The notes under the pieces were generated by a model. It ran no database searches. It worked only from the letters and a program-made list of their open reading frames with translations, and had not been told where the DNA came from. From Rhizobium mongolense USDA 1844 (GTDB taxonomy: Bacteria; Pseudomonadota; Alphaproteobacteria; Rhizobiales; Rhizobiaceae): a stretch of 64,000 bases of DNA. Both the position numbers and the translations under genes were made by a program. Position 1 is the first letter of the stretch, and every line of letters starts with the position of its first letter. Below are positions 9,172 through 20,375 of this stretch, piece by piece. The stretch covers positions 255,976 to 319,975 of the forward strand of contig NZ_ATTQ01000006.1 of the NCBI RefSeq assembly GCF_000419765.1. Reading direction: 5' to 3'.

Positions 9172-9701
9172 GCCCCTTTGGCGGCCAGCGAAGCGTTCAG
9201 GCGCCCGACCTCTTCGCGCAGTGCAGCGAGTTCGGTCACGACGTTCATGTCGATTTTCTGATGCAGCGACAGGACCTCGAGCTCGGCCTTGAGATTTACT
9301 TCGTAATCCTTGGCTGCTTCGAAGCGGTCGCGCTCGGTTTGCCGGTTCTGCGACATCATAATGATCGGCGCCTGGATTGCGGCGAGCATGGAGAGGATCA
9401 GGTTCAGGAAGACGAAGGGGTAGGGATCGAAGGCGCGCGTCGCGAGGACAATCGTATTGACTACCGCCCAGATCGCAAGGAATGCGAGGAAGGCGATGAT
9501 GAAGGACCAGGAGCCGCCGACCCTTGCGATACCGTCAGCGATGCGCGCTCCGAAAGTCGCCTCGGCGGCAAAGGCTTCGTTGACGTCGGTCGAGATGACC
9601 TTGCGTTCGTGTGTCCTCCTGAGGACGCGTTTTTCGATGTCGCCGAGTTCCTCGGTCGGCCTGTCGAAATGCAGGTGAACGAAATTCGAGATATTATGCA
9701 T
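9168..9701 (-). CDS. DUF1003 membrane protein
   Basis: 177-residue inner-membrane protein of unknown function. After a short N-terminal part (MHNISNFVHLHF), there are two transmembrane helices (SFIIAFLAFLAIWAVVNTIVL and FVFLNLILSMLAAIQAPIIMM) separated by a short loop with FDPYPF, the hallmark of DUF1003. A C-terminal helical/coiled-coil part follows (KDYEVNLKAELEVL ... ELAALREEVGRL). Start ATG at 9701 chosen because GGAG lies six bases upstream; the frame stays open to 9788. Convergent and stop-to-stop overlapping with the GFA gene. Confidence 0.88.
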   Translation of the reverse strand: MHNISNFVHLHFDRPTEELGDIEKRVLRRTHERKVISTDVNEAFAAEATFGARIADGIARVGGSWSFIIAFLAFLAIWAVVNTIVLATRAFDPYPFVFLNLILSMLAAIQAPIIMMSQNRQTERDRFEAAKDYEVNLKAELEVLSLHQKIDMNVVTELAALREEVGRLNASLAAKGA

Positions 9702-10144
9702 GACTGGCTCCGATATCTGGCACCACGGGCGGAAGATCTTTTTCGTCAGCGAACGGTGCGCTAAAGCTTGCGCCTTTGCCACCATCACCCAATCCCCCAG
9801 GGATTGATACCATCAGGGCCAATTCCGTCGAAGCCGGTCATGTTGCGGGTTGCAAAGTGAGGCCCCGTGAGATGGCAATGGAGCCTGAGCGTTGGCTGAT
9901 CGGTCGGCCGGCTTTGCGACGGTTCGTGGCATTGGTCGCAAAGACATCTGATGCATCCCGAGAGCCAGTCACGACGTCCATGTTCGGTGACGGCATCACC
10001 GGTTCCGAAATGGCATTGGTATCGAGACGATCACTTGTCGAAATCCGGTGGGTCGCGGATCGGCTCGCGCGGTGGAATGTCAAGCTCCACACCACCAACG
10101 GGCAGCAAGCGTCTGCGAATGTGGGACGCAGTCGCCGACTGCCC
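9702..10144. other. 443 bp without a supported gene
   Basis: Upstream of the divergently placed ends of the DUF1003 gene and the LTA-synthase-like gene. Open frames exist on both strands (9776-10201 plus, 9838-10170 minus), but neither product resembles a family I know, neither has a convincing ribosome-binding site, and the plus one runs into the 3' end of the neighbouring gene. It may be a decayed gene remnant. The DUF1003 promoter must lie near its left edge. Confidence 0.5.
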
Positions 10145-12085
10145 TCAATGGCCCTGGTAGCCCTCGGCAAGCAGGTCGTGCCTTGGGAAAAAGCGCTCTA
10201 GCGTCCGCGCCTTGCCGAACATGATGTCGTGCTGCAGGTAGCCGTAATCACGCACAAGAGGATCGAGCTTTTTCCGGTCGCGCACCCAGTCCGGCGTCGC
10301 CTTGTTGTTGCGCGCCGCCAGTTGGTAACGGTCGATGATGTCGTATTTCTTCTGCACGCGGCCGAGGAAGCCGGTGTAGAAGGGATGTTCGAAACCGGCG
10401 AACTTGAGGAGGTTGTAGGAGATCAGCGACGGGCTAATCGTGCCGACGTTCTCCTTCACGCCTTTCTTGTTCGACCAGATGACCAGCGGCGTTTCATGCT
10501 CGCGCTTCATCACGTCGAGCGGCGCCCTGCGGGTCGCGACCTGGTCCGCCATGTAGCCGGCGCTCATATAGACGTTGCCGAGCGGCGGCAGGTGATCGCC
10601 CCAGAGTACGATAATCGTTTCGCGCCCACGCTTCGAGGCCCAATCCATCAGCATCTTGAGACTGTCGTCAGCTTCCTTCACGCCCTGCGTATAGGTCGCA
10701 AGCGTCGCACGGTCGGCCTCCGGAATGTTGCCGCGGATCCCGATCGTATTGCGTGCATAGCGATACGGTTCGTAGGGACCATGTCCCTGCAAGGTGACAG
10801 CGAAAAAGAAGAACGGCTTATCGAGGCCGTCGCCCTCGCGCATAATCTCCTTCATCAGGGAATCGTCGGAGGCGAAGATGCCGCGCTTTTCCATCGGCGG
10901 CATCGTTTCTTCGGTCCGGAACTCCTCGAAACCGAAATCCTTGTAGACCTGGTTTCGGTTCCAGAACCAGCCGCTGAAGGGGTGCAGGGCGCGGGCGATA
11001 TAGCCTTCGCCGCGGAAGAAGGTGGCAAGCGAGGGCACGTCGCTGCGGACATATTGCTGGTAAGGAATGCTGCCATAAGGCAGGAAGGCGTTGGAGAAGC
11101 CGGTCAGTGCCTCAAATTCGACATTGGCGGTCATGCCGCCGAATTCCGGAGAGAAGACGTAGCCGGACTGCGCGGCGCGGACGTTCGGCATCGGATCGGC
11201 GCTGAAGGAGAGGTTTTTCAACCTCATCGGATCCCAAAAGGACTCGCTCATCAGCATGATGATGTCCGGCTTTTCTTCCGGGCCTGTTAGATAGCCGTAG
11301 TTGCGCGAGGGGATCGCGTCGAGCGCATCGGCGTTGAGACCGGCGGGCGCTGCGACATCGGCCATCGGGATGTTGAAGAGGAAGGCCAATATGAAGCCGT
11401 TGCTGCGGTAGTTCTCCTTCTGGTCCCACATCATCGGTACCACCTGCAGGCGGTCGCGAATGTAGGAATATTGCGAATAGTCCATGAGCGAGGCGAAGGC
11501 CGCGATCACCGGCAGCCCAAGGCAGAGGTGGCGCAGGCGCGCCTGGCGGGAGAGTTTCGGGAAATTCTGCCAGGCGTAACGCCATGCGAAAACGATGCCT
11601 GCGGTGAAAAGCACGATGCCGACGAGAAGCGCTGCAGCCGTCCACGGCCTGTCTCGCACCATGACCGGCAGCAGCTCCATGATCTGACGGGTAAAGAGTA
11701 CGTCGGACGGATAGAAGGGGTCGGAGAGAAAGTGCTGCTTCTGATTGGAGACAAAGGCCGGGATCAGGAAAAGCGGGATCAATACAAATGCCGACTGGTA
11801 GCGTCGTCCAAATACGGCATCGAGAGTCAACATCACGATCGCCAGCATGGCGACGGTCGTCATGCCGGGCCTGACCGTCGATGTCAGGAACTCGCCGACA
11901 TCGGTCAACGTGCCGCGCGCAATCCACTCGACGGCGATAACGCTGAGGAGAGCGAAAGAAAACGAAAATACGATGCCGATTGCCGCGCGCGCTGCCGGAG
12001 ACTGTACATTCGACCCGAAACCGGCGGAAAGCAGTGCTGCTTTTCTGGCCGGTACGGACTTCATTATCAACGCGATCAACGGCAT
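10145..12085 (-). CDS. LTA synthase family sulfatase / phosphoglycerol transferase
   Basis: 646-residue inner-membrane enzyme with about five N-terminal transmembrane segments (through roughly residue 205) and a large periplasmic alkaline-phosphatase-fold domain. Visible motifs: IIMLMSESFWDP, GGMTANVEFEALTG (the Thr is the likely nucleophile), HPFSGWFWNRNQVYKDFGF, and VLWGDHLPPLG (metal ligands). In rhizobia, members of this family (CgmB, OpgB/MdoB-like) transfer phosphoglycerol to periplasmic cyclic beta-glucans, which I infer is the most likely job here; true lipoteichoic acid is absent from these bacteria. The ATG at 12085 has only a very close GGAG; an ATG at 12064 is the alternative start. 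Confidence 0.85.
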   Translation of the reverse strand: MPLIALIMKSVPARKAALLSAGFGSNVQSPAARAAIGIVFSFSFALLSVIAVEWIARGTLTDVGEFLTSTVRPGMTTVAMLAIVMLTLDAVFGRRYQSAFVLIPLFLIPAFVSNQKQHFLSDPFYPSDVLFTRQIMELLPVMVRDRPWTAAALLVGIVLFTAGIVFAWRYAWQNFPKLSRQARLRHLCLGLPVIAAFASLMDYSQYSYIRDRLQVVPMMWDQKENYRSNGFILAFLFNIPMADVAAPAGLNADALDAIPSRNYGYLTGPEEKPDIIMLMSESFWDPMRLKNLSFSADPMPNVRAAQSGYVFSPEFGGMTANVEFEALTGFSNAFLPYGSIPYQQYVRSDVPSLATFFRGEGYIARALHPFSGWFWNRNQVYKDFGFEEFRTEETMPPMEKRGIFASDDSLMKEIMREGDGLDKPFFFFAVTLQGHGPYEPYRYARNTIGIRGNIPEADRATLATYTQGVKEADDSLKMLMDWASKRGRETIIVLWGDHLPPLGNVYMSAGYMADQVATRRAPLDVMKREHETPLVIWSNKKGVKENVGTISPSLISYNLLKFAGFEHPFYTGFLGRVQKKYDIIDRYQLAARNNKATPDWVRDRKKLDPLVRDYGYLQHDIMFGKARTLERFFPRHDLLAEGYQGH

Positions 12086-12249
12086 ACTCCGACGTCATAA
12101 AATCTTCACCGAAGTGTCACATGCCTGTCATGAACGCTAGATGAACTTCTCGGTTTCCCGGCTTTTCCCTATGGTTTGAGTTTTTCGCCCGGCAGACCCC
12201 GCGGCTTTTCATGGCGCGGGCAATTGAAGCGGCGCGCGGCCCGCGCTAA

Positions 12250-13938
12250 ATGGATGACATGACACAGGAAAACGCTCCTTTGAATACACTCCAGATTGCC
12301 GTTGCCCAGTTGAACCCGACAGTCGGCGATGTCGCCGGAAACCTTGCCAAAGCTCGTGAGGCACGCGCCGATGCGGCCCGCCAAGGCGCGGATCTGCTGC
12401 TTCTGACGGAGCTTTTCATTTCCGGTTATCCGCCGGAAGACCTCGTGCTGAAACCGGCCTTTCTGAGGGCCTGCCTGAAGGCGGTCGAGGACCTCGCGGC
12501 CGATACCGCAGACGGCGGCCCCGGCGTCATCGTCGGCTTCCCGCGCCAGGGAAAGACGGGGCGGCATAACTCGGTTGCAGTTCTCGACGGCGGCCAGATC
12601 CTGGTGCTGCGTGACAAGATCGACCTGCCGAACTACGGCGAGTTCGACGAGAAGCGCGTCTTTTCCGAAGGATCGATGCCTGGGCCGGTGAATTTCCGCG
12701 GCGTGCGGATCGGCGTGCCGATTTGCGAAGAGATCTGGAACGATCTCGGCGTCTGCGAGACACTCGCCGAAAGTGGCGCCGAAATCCTGCTCGTGCCGAA
12801 CGGTTCACCCTATTATCGCGGCAAGGTCGACGTGCGCCATCAGGTGGCGCTTAAGCAGGTGATCGAAACCGGCCTGCCGCTAATCTTCGCCAATCAGCTC
12901 GGCGGCCAGGACGAACTCGTCTTCGACGGTGCGAGTTTCGCCTTCAACGGCGACAAATCGCTGGCCTTCCAGATGAGCCAGTTCGAAACCGCGCTGGCGG
13001 TGACGACCTGGAAGCGCGGCGAAAACGGCTGGCGCTGTAGCGAGGGCCCGACGTCACGTATTCCCGAGCCCGACGAAGCCGACTATCGCGCCTGCCTGGT
13101 CGGTTTCCGTGATTATGTGAATAAGAACGGCTTCAAGAATGTCGTCCTCGGCCTCTCCGGCGGCATCGACTCGGCGATCTGCGCGGCGATCGCCGTCGAT
13201 GCGCTCGGCGAGGAGCGCGTCCGAACGGTGATGCTGCCGTATCGCTACACGTCAACCGATTCGCTGAAGGATGCTGCCGATTGCGCCAAGGCGCTCGGAT
13301 GCCGTTACGACATCGTGCCGATCGAGGAGCCGGTGAAGGGCTTCACCTCGGCGCTTTCGCCGCTGTTCGAAGGAACCGATAGCGGCATTACCGAGGAGAA
13401 CCTGCAGAGCCGGGCGCGCGGCACGATCCTGATGGCGATTTCCAACAAGTTCGGTTCCATGGTGGTCACGACCGGCAACAAGTCGGAAATGTCGGTTGGA
13501 TATGCGACGCTCTACGGCGACATGAACGGCGGCTTCAATCCGATCAAGGACCTCTACAAGATGCAGGTCTATGCGCTGTCGCGCTGGCGCAATGGTCATG
13601 TGCCGCCGGACGCGCTGGGGCCGTCGGGCGAGGTGATCCCGCAGAACATCATAGACAAGGCGCCGTCCGCCGAGCTTCGCCCAGACCAGACGGACCAGGA
13701 TTCGCTGCCGCCTTATCCAGTGCTCGACGACATCCTCGAATGCCTCGTCGAGAAGGAGATGGCGGTCGAGGAGATCCTCGCGCGTGGGCATGATGTGGCA
13801 ACCGTCCATCGCGTCGAGCATTTGCTCTATCTTGCCGAATACAAGCGCCGGCAGTCGGCTCCGGGCGTGAAGATCACCAAGAAGAACTTTGGGCGCGATC
13901 GCCGCTACCCGATCACCAACCGGTTCCGCGACCGGTAA
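12250..13938 (+). CDS. nadE: Glutamine-dependent NAD+ synthase
   Basis: Converts deamido-NAD to NAD using glutamine and ATP. The N-terminal carbon-nitrogen hydrolase (glutaminase) domain shows the Glu-Lys-Cys triad: LLLTELFISGYPPEDL (Glu54), LRDKIDLPNYGEFDE (Lys123) and VPICEEIW (Cys159). The C-terminal ammonia-dependent synthetase has the P-loop LSGGIDSA (about 303-309), TTGNKSEMSVGY and the C-terminal KITKKNFGRDRRYPI. 562 residues, normal for the two-domain form. A second ATG at 12259 is an equally possible start. A TolB-like gene follows after 20 bp. Confidence 0.95.
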   Translation: MDDMTQENAPLNTLQIAVAQLNPTVGDVAGNLAKAREARADAARQGADLLLLTELFISGYPPEDLVLKPAFLRACLKAVEDLAADTADGGPGVIVGFPRQGKTGRHNSVAVLDGGQILVLRDKIDLPNYGEFDEKRVFSEGSMPGPVNFRGVRIGVPICEEIWNDLGVCETLAESGAEILLVPNGSPYYRGKVDVRHQVALKQVIETGLPLIFANQLGGQDELVFDGASFAFNGDKSLAFQMSQFETALAVTTWKRGENGWRCSEGPTSRIPEPDEADYRACLVGFRDYVNKNGFKNVVLGLSGGIDSAICAAIAVDALGEERVRTVMLPYRYTSTDSLKDAADCAKALGCRYDIVPIEEPVKGFTSALSPLFEGTDSGITEENLQSRARGTILMAISNKFGSMVVTTGNKSEMSVGYATLYGDMNGGFNPIKDLYKMQVYALSRWRNGHVPPDALGPSGEVIPQNIIDKAPSAELRPDQTDQDSLPPYPVLDDILECLVEKEMAVEEILARGHDVATVHRVEHLLYLAEYKRRQSAPGVKITKKNFGRDRRYPITNRFRDR

Positions 13939-13958
13939 CCCAAAACCCGGGAGGGTGA

Positions 13959-14789
13959 ATGCGCAGTTCGGTCGAGATCTATAATATCCGGACCGGCGAA
14001 AGCCGGATTGTCGTCCAGACGGAAAAGCTGATCGAGGCGCCGAATTTTTCGCCTGATGGCGCCTATATGCTGTTGAATGGCGAGGGGTTGGTTTACCGAC
14101 TGCGGCCGGACGGCTCCGGCGGCCTCCAGCAGGTCGAGACGGATTTTGCGAGAACGTGCAATAACGATCACGGCATTTCGCCGGACGGGACACAAATCGT
14201 CATTTCCGACAAGACGGAATTTGGCAAGTCGGCGATCTATATTCTGCCGGCGGCTGGCGGGACGCCGCGGCTGATCACCGACAATCTGCCCTCCTATTGG
14301 CACGGCTGGTCACCGAACGGGAAGGAGCTCGCCTATTGCGGCATTCGCGACGACGTCTTCGACATTTATACGATTTCCGTCGATGGTGGCCCCGAAAAGC
14401 GGCTGACGCATGGCGAGGGGCGAAACGACGGGCCGGATTATTCGGCCGACGGGAAATGGATCTATTTCAACTCCAGCCGCACCGGTCTCATGCAGATCTG
14501 GCGCATCCATCCGGATGGAACCGGCCTGGAGCAAGTGACGCACGACAATTACGGCAACTGGTTTGCGCATCCTTCACCGAAAAACGACAAGGTGCTGATC
14601 CTTTCCTACGATCCGGAGGTCTTCGATCATCCGCGCGATCTTGATGTGCGGCTGCGGCTGATGGACATGGACGGTGGCAACCTGACTACGCTGTTCGAGC
14701 TCTTCGGCGGGCAGGGCACGATCAATGTTCCCTGCTGGGCACCGGATGGTGATGAATTTGCCTATGTGCGTTATTTCCCGGAGACTTGA
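13959..14789 (+). CDS. TolB-like WD40/PD40 beta-propeller protein
   Basis: 276 residues built from repeated PD40-type blades, each with a SPDG or similar signature: NFSPDGAYM, GISPDGTQIVIS, GWSPNGKELAY, DYSADGKWIYF, CWAPDGDEFAY. There is no signal peptide, so unlike TolB it is likely cytoplasmic. It follows nadE by 20 bp and is probably co-transcribed. Function unknown; rhizobial genomes carry such proteins annotated only as TolB-family. The B12 riboswitch of bluB starts about 30 bp after its stop. Confidence 0.8.
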   Translation: MRSSVEIYNIRTGESRIVVQTEKLIEAPNFSPDGAYMLLNGEGLVYRLRPDGSGGLQQVETDFARTCNNDHGISPDGTQIVISDKTEFGKSAIYILPAAGGTPRLITDNLPSYWHGWSPNGKELAYCGIRDDVFDIYTISVDGGPEKRLTHGEGRNDGPDYSADGKWIYFNSSRTGLMQIWRIHPDGTGLEQVTHDNYGNWFAHPSPKNDKVLILSYDPEVFDHPRDLDVRLRLMDMDGGNLTTLFELFGGQGTINVPCWAPDGDEFAYVRYFPET

Positions 14790-14819
14790 ACGAGGCGGCG
14801 ACTCAGGAGATAGAGACTG

Positions 14820-15754
<935 letters not shown>

Positions 15755-15761
15755 CGCCGCG

Positions 15762-16847
15762 TCAGTTCTGCTGCGGCTGCGGTCCGGGCGCTGCGGGGTT
15801 CTTGAGATCGATCGCGCCCTGATCCCCGGCGAGGAACTGCGGACCGACCTGGCGGACCTTGCTGTTCGCCGGGTCATAGGTGCGGTCCGGCACCTGCGGC
15901 TGCGGGGCAGGCGTGGAGGCGGCGTCCGATGGCGGCTTGGTCTTGATATTGGTGATCGAGCCTTTCCTCGGCGGTTCGCTGATCGCCTGATTCTTGCGCA
16001 TGTTCTCGTAATAGGCGGAAAGATTGCAGAAACAGGAGGACTTTTGGCCGGGCGGGCGGTTCTTGTAGGCAAAGGCATTCTGCATGGCGCTGTAGGGCGC
16101 ACCGGTCGAGGCCGAGATCATGTTTGCGGCTTCGGTATTCGAGATGTCTTGATAGAAAAGCTCCGTCTCGATACCGGGGCACATTTTCGAACATGTCGCT
16201 GCGTCGCGGTTGAAATCGATCGATGTTGCATTCGTGGTGATCGGGAAGAAGCCGCCGTCGCAGGTGCGCACGCACATGGTGCTGACATGCGACATGAGCT
16301 CGCCGCGCGGCACGCCATATTGCATGTCGCCCTGTTCGTCCTCTCCAAGCGGAATGAAGGTATCGCTCCGCATCGCCTGTTCTTCGGGACTTGGCGCCGG
16401 CCCATAGGCCTGCGGATCCGGCGCATAGTCGAGCTCGTCGTTGCAGCCGTTGTCTTCGAGCGCCGCCATCAGCTCGCGGCGCACGCGATAATCGGCACCG
16501 CCCTGATTGCGCAGTTCGTTACGCCGCTCCTGCAGGTATCGAATGTTGTCGACCATGCGCGCCTCGGATTGCTGCAGCTCGCTGCAATAATCCGCATTCT
16601 CGCCGCCGATCACGACCATGCTGTCCATCGAGCAGCCGTAGCCGCGCAGATCGTTGCGGACTTTACGAAGCTCGAGATTCTGCTCGGCGATTGCGCTCGC
16701 ATATTGGCGGACTTCGGGGCCGTTGCCGATGATATGGGGCAGATCGGCGATGCGGCCGCGCAGGTCGTCGCAGATCGCATGCGTCTGCGCGGCAGCAGGC
16801 GCGGCCAAGGCAAGCAGGATCGCAAGGGTCAGGTTTCGGCGTTTCAC
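15762..16847 (-). CDS. DUF2865 secreted protein
   Basis: 361-residue exported protein of unknown function. From the GTG at 16847, the N-terminus is a signal peptide (KRRNLTLAILLALAAPAAAQ). A middle coiled-coil part (about residues 60-115) is followed by the DUF2865 core with MCVRTCDGGFFPI and several conserved cysteines (CSKMCPG, SCFCNL) likely to form disulfides. A Pro-rich low-complexity tail ends the protein. The frame is open to 16943 but the extra 32 residues precede the signal peptide and look non-coding. Convergent with bluB with only 7 bp between stops. Confidence 0.85.
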   Translation of the reverse strand: MKRRNLTLAILLALAAPAAAQTHAICDDLRGRIADLPHIIGNGPEVRQYASAIAEQNLELRKVRNDLRGYGCSMDSMVVIGGENADYCSELQQSEARMVDNIRYLQERRNELRNQGGADYRVRRELMAALEDNGCNDELDYAPDPQAYGPAPSPEEQAMRSDTFIPLGEDEQGDMQYGVPRGELMSHVSTMCVRTCDGGFFPITTNATSIDFNRDAATCSKMCPGIETELFYQDISNTEAANMISASTGAPYSAMQNAFAYKNRPPGQKSSCFCNLSAYYENMRKNQAISEPPRKGSITNIKTKPPSDAASTPAPQPQVPDRTYDPANSKVRQVGPQFLAGDQGAIDLKNPAAPGPQPQQN

Positions 16848-16973
16848 GGCATCATTCCGCAGCAATGTCAGGCCAGAGCGCGGCGTGACGTTCGCCGCAT
16901 CCCGGCTTTCTAACCTGCTTCCGTTAACAAGCTGGCGACGCAATTGTAACGCATTTTCGCATTTTGCGACAAC

Positions 16974-19331
16974 TTACGCCGGCTGAGAAGCCTCGACGAC
17001 GGCAAGCGCCGCCATGTTGACCACGCCGCGCGAGGTGACCGAGGTCGACAGGATATGCGCAGGCTGTGCGCTTCCCAGCAGAATCGGGCCGACATGGAGC
17101 GCATCCATCATGGTGCGGACGAGGCCGAGCGAGATGTTGGCGGCATCGAGGTTCGGGAAGAGCAACAGGTTGGCCTCGCCGGCAAGCGAGCTATCGGGCA
17201 TGGCGCGTTTGCGCAGCACTTCGGACAGTGCAGAACCGGCTTGCATTTCACCATCGACCTCCAGATCGGGGGCTTGTTCGCGCACGAGCTGCAGGGCATC
17301 GCGCATCTTGCGTGCGCTCTCGGAGTTTCGGGAGCCGAAATTCGAATGGCAGATCAGCGCGGCCTTCGGCGTAATGCCGAAGCGGCGAACCTCCTGGGCC
17401 GCGAGAACGGCGATCTCGGCGATTTCCTCATGTGTCGGATTGTAGTTCACGAAGGTATCGGCAAAAAAGACCGGCCCTTTCTGGGTGATCAATAGGCTGA
17501 GACCGGCGAAGGTGCAGGCACCTGGCCGCTTGCCGATGATTTGGCCCACGTCTTTCAGGTGGCGGTCGAAGCGGCCTTCCACGCCGCAGATGAGGGCATC
17601 CGCCTCGCCGCGCTTCACCGACAAGGCGCCGATAACCGTGTTGTTGGTGCGCACGATCGTGCGGGCGGCTTCCGGATTGATGCCGGCGCGGCCGACGAGG
17701 GCGAAGTAGTCGTCGACATAGTCGCGGTAGCGCGGGTCGTCTTCGGGATTCACCACGGCGAAATCGATGTTCGGGCGAATGCGGATGCCGAACCGCTTGA
17801 GGCGTGCTTCGATGACCGAGGGGCGCCCGATCAGAATCGGCTCGCCGGTCTTTTCCTCCAGCAGAACCTGAGCCGCGCGCAGGACGCGCTCGTCTTCTCC
17901 CTCCGCAAAGATGACGCGTTTCTTCTCAGAAAGCTTGGCGCTGGTAAAGATCGGCTTCATCACGAAGCCAGAACGCCAAACGAAGCGGTTCAACTGATCG
18001 AGATAGGCGTCGAAATCGGCAATCGGCCGCGACGCGACGCCCGTCTCGGCGGCGGCCCTGGCGACAGCCGGGGCGATGCGCAGGATGAGACGCGGATCGA
18101 AGGGCGAGGGAATGAGGTAGTTCGGACCGAAGACAGGCGTCTCGCCCGAATAGGCGCGGGCCGCGACGTCCGACACTTCCTCGCGGGCAAGCCCTGCGAT
18201 GGCCTTGACGGCCGCCATCTTCATTTCTTCGTTGATGGCGGTGGCGCCGCAATCGAGCGCGCCGCGGAAGATATAGGGGAAGCAGAGGACGTTGTTCACC
18301 TGGTTCGGGAAGTCCGAGCGGCCGGTGCAGATCATTGCGTCCGGGCGGGCGGCACGCGCGAGGTCCGGCATGATCTCAGGAGTCGGATTGGCGAGAGCCA
18401 TGATGAGCGGCTTGTCCGCCATCTGTGACAGGAGATCGGGTTTCAGGACACCGGCAGCCGAAAGCCCAAGGAAAACATCGGCGCCGCCGATATTGTCGGC
18501 GAGCGTACGCATCTTACTTTTCTGTGCATAGACAGCCTTCCATTCGTCCATCAGTTCGCTGCGGCCTTCATAGACAAGGCCTTCGATATCGTGGACCCAG
18601 ATGTTTTCGCGCTTCGCGCCGAGCGTCACCAGGAGGTTGAGGCAGGCGAGTGCTGCCGCACCCGCGCCGGAGGCGACGATCTTCACATCCTCGATCTTCT
18701 TGCCGGCAAGTTCCAGTCCGTTAAGGATCGCGGCGGCGACGATGATGGCCGTGCCGTGCTGGTCGTCATGGAAGACCGGGATCTTCATCTTCCCGCGAAG
18801 CTGGCGCTCGACCTCGAAGCATTCCGGCGCCTTGATGTCCTCGAGATTGATGCCGCCGAAGGTCGGCTCGAGCGAGGCGATGGTGGAGACCATCTGGTCG
18901 ACGGTGGGGGCCTCGATTTCGACGTCGAAGACGTCGATGCCTGCAAACTTCTTGAAAAGAACGGCCTTGCCTTCCATGACGGGCTTGGAGGCGAGCGGGC
19001 CGATGTTGCCGAGGCCGAGAACCGCTGTGCCGTTGGAGATGACGGCGACGAGATTGGCACGCGAGGTATAATCGGCCGCCGTCTCCGGATTGTCACGGAT
19101 CGCAAGGCAAGGCGCTGCGACGCCGGGCGAATAGGCGAGTGCCAGGTCGCGCTGGTTGCCGAGCGGCTTGATCGCCTGGATTTCAAGTTTGCCGGGACGG
19201 GGATAACGATGGAAGAAAAGCGCCTGTTCGTCGAGGTTTGCGCCGGTCTCGTTCTTCTCCGTCTTGGATTCTTCCTGATGATCCATTGCCGTCTCCGCTG
19301 CCGCACTCACATCTTTTGAAGACTTCTCCAT
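16974..19331 (-). CDS. maeB: NADP-dependent malic enzyme with C-terminal phosphotransacetylase-like domain
   Basis: Oxidative decarboxylation of malate to pyruvate. The N-terminal half is the malic enzyme: [69 protein letters not shown] (NAD(P) fold) and ALANPTPEI. The C-terminal half (from about residue 455) is a phosphotransacetylase-like domain ([34 protein letters not shown]), usually regulatory. The chimeric 785-residue form is typical of rhizobial Dme (NAD-dependent, needed for N2 fixation in Sinorhizobium) and Tme (NADP-dependent); the sequence alone does not let me choose. It starts with ATG at 19331, divergent from the phosphoesterase gene. Confidence 0.92.
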   Translation of the reverse strand: MEKSSKDVSAAAETAMDHQEESKTEKNETGANLDEQALFFHRYPRPGKLEIQAIKPLGNQRDLALAYSPGVAAPCLAIRDNPETAADYTSRANLVAVISNGTAVLGLGNIGPLASKPVMEGKAVLFKKFAGIDVFDVEIEAPTVDQMVSTIASLEPTFGGINLEDIKAPECFEVERQLRGKMKIPVFHDDQHGTAIIVAAAILNGLELAGKKIEDVKIVASGAGAAALACLNLLVTLGAKRENIWVHDIEGLVYEGRSELMDEWKAVYAQKSKMRTLADNIGGADVFLGLSAAGVLKPDLLSQMADKPLIMALANPTPEIMPDLARAARPDAMICTGRSDFPNQVNNVLCFPYIFRGALDCGATAINEEMKMAAVKAIAGLAREEVSDVAARAYSGETPVFGPNYLIPSPFDPRLILRIAPAVARAAAETGVASRPIADFDAYLDQLNRFVWRSGFVMKPIFTSAKLSEKKRVIFAEGEDERVLRAAQVLLEEKTGEPILIGRPSVIEARLKRFGIRIRPNIDFAVVNPEDDPRYRDYVDDYFALVGRAGINPEAARTIVRTNNTVIGALSVKRGEADALICGVEGRFDRHLKDVGQIIGKRPGACTFAGLSLLITQKGPVFFADTFVNYNPTHEEIAEIAVLAAQEVRRFGITPKAALICHSNFGSRNSESARKMRDALQLVREQAPDLEVDGEMQAGSALSEVLRKRAMPDSSLAGEANLLLFPNLDAANISLGLVRTMMDALHVGPILLGSAQPAHILSTSVTSRGVVNMAALAVVEASQPA

Positions 19332-19479
19332 ACATCAATCGGCTGGCAGGGACAGTCAGAATTTCGCATCCGGGCGGAAAACTCGTGAGCGCTGCGATGC
19401 GCCAATTCGCGCATCTGTCATCTTCCTGAAACACGAGTCTGATTTTGGAAGGCGAGATGAACGATAGGACGCAGGCAAG

Positions 19480-20304
19480 ATGCTTGTGAAAGACAATATG
19501 GATACTCGACACTTCCGTACTCTGTTCATTTCCGATGTGCATCTCGGCTCGAAGGCGGCGAAGGCGGACTTCCTCCTTGATTTTCTCCGCTACCACGACG
19601 CCGATACGATATTCCTTGTCGGCGACATCGTCGACGGCTGGCGACTGAAACGCAGCTGGTACTGGCCGCAGGTCTGCAACGACGTCGTGCAGAAGCTGCT
19701 GCGCAAGGCGCGCAAGGGCACGCGGGTCGTCTATATCCCGGGCAATCACGACGAATTCCTGCGCGACTTCCCCGGCATGCATTTCGGCGGCATCGAAGTC
19801 GCCGAGCGCATGATGCATGACGGCGCGGACGGCAAGAAATACCTGATCCTGCATGGAGACGAGTTCGACGTCGTCGTCCGCAATGCGCGCCTGCTCGCCT
19901 ATCTCGGGGACTGGGCCTATGACACGGCGATCAAGATCAACGTCGTACTGGCCGCAATCCGCCGCCGCATGGGCATGCCTTATTGGTCTTTCTCCGCCTG
20001 GGCGAAGCTTCAGGTGAAGCATGCCGTCAATTTCATCGGCGAGTTCCAGCGCGTCGTGGTCGACGAAGCCCGCAAGCATGGCGCCGACGGCGTCATCTGC
20101 GGCCATATCCACCATGCCGTGATCGAGGACATGGACGGCGTGCGCTATATCAACACCGGCGACTGGGTGGAGAGCTGTACGGCGATCGCCGAGCATGAGG
20201 ACGGCACGTTCGAGCTCATCACCTGGAGCACGATAGCCGACGCTCAAGCCATCCCGCTGGCGATCGAGCACCGCGACAGCGAACTCGAGCCGCAGGCCGC
20301 CTGA
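19480..20304 (+). CDS. UDP-2,3-diacylglucosamine diphosphatase-like metallophosphoesterase
   Basis: 274-residue calcineurin-like phosphoesterase. Metal-binding motifs: ISDVHLGS, LVGDIVDGW, YIPGNHDEFL, LHGDEFD and CGHIHHAV, the order seen in LpxH-type enzymes that cleave UDP-2,3-diacylglucosamine in lipid A synthesis. Many alphaproteobacteria use LpxI instead, so an LpxH role is not certain; rhizobial proteins of this type are also annotated only as UDP-2,3-diacylglucosamine diphosphatases. MLVKDN at 19480 is taken as start; ATG 19498 (MDTRHF) is an alternative. Confidence 0.8.
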   Translation: MLVKDNMDTRHFRTLFISDVHLGSKAAKADFLLDFLRYHDADTIFLVGDIVDGWRLKRSWYWPQVCNDVVQKLLRKARKGTRVVYIPGNHDEFLRDFPGMHFGGIEVAERMMHDGADGKKYLILHGDEFDVVVRNARLLAYLGDWAYDTAIKINVVLAAIRRRMGMPYWSFSAWAKLQVKHAVNFIGEFQRVVVDEARKHGADGVICGHIHHAVIEDMDGVRYINTGDWVESCTAIAEHEDGTFELITWSTIADAQAIPLAIEHRDSELEPQAA

Positions 20305-20375
20305 TTTTCTGTGTGAATACTGAAGCGATATGGCACGGAGCCTGTGCGATGCAGCGTACTGGCTCGTGGCGTCAA

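Noticed and set aside
9776..10201. 141-codon plus-strand ORF
   Set aside because: Overlaps the 3' end of the LTA-synthase-like gene on the other strand, lacks a ribosome-binding site and a recognisable domain.
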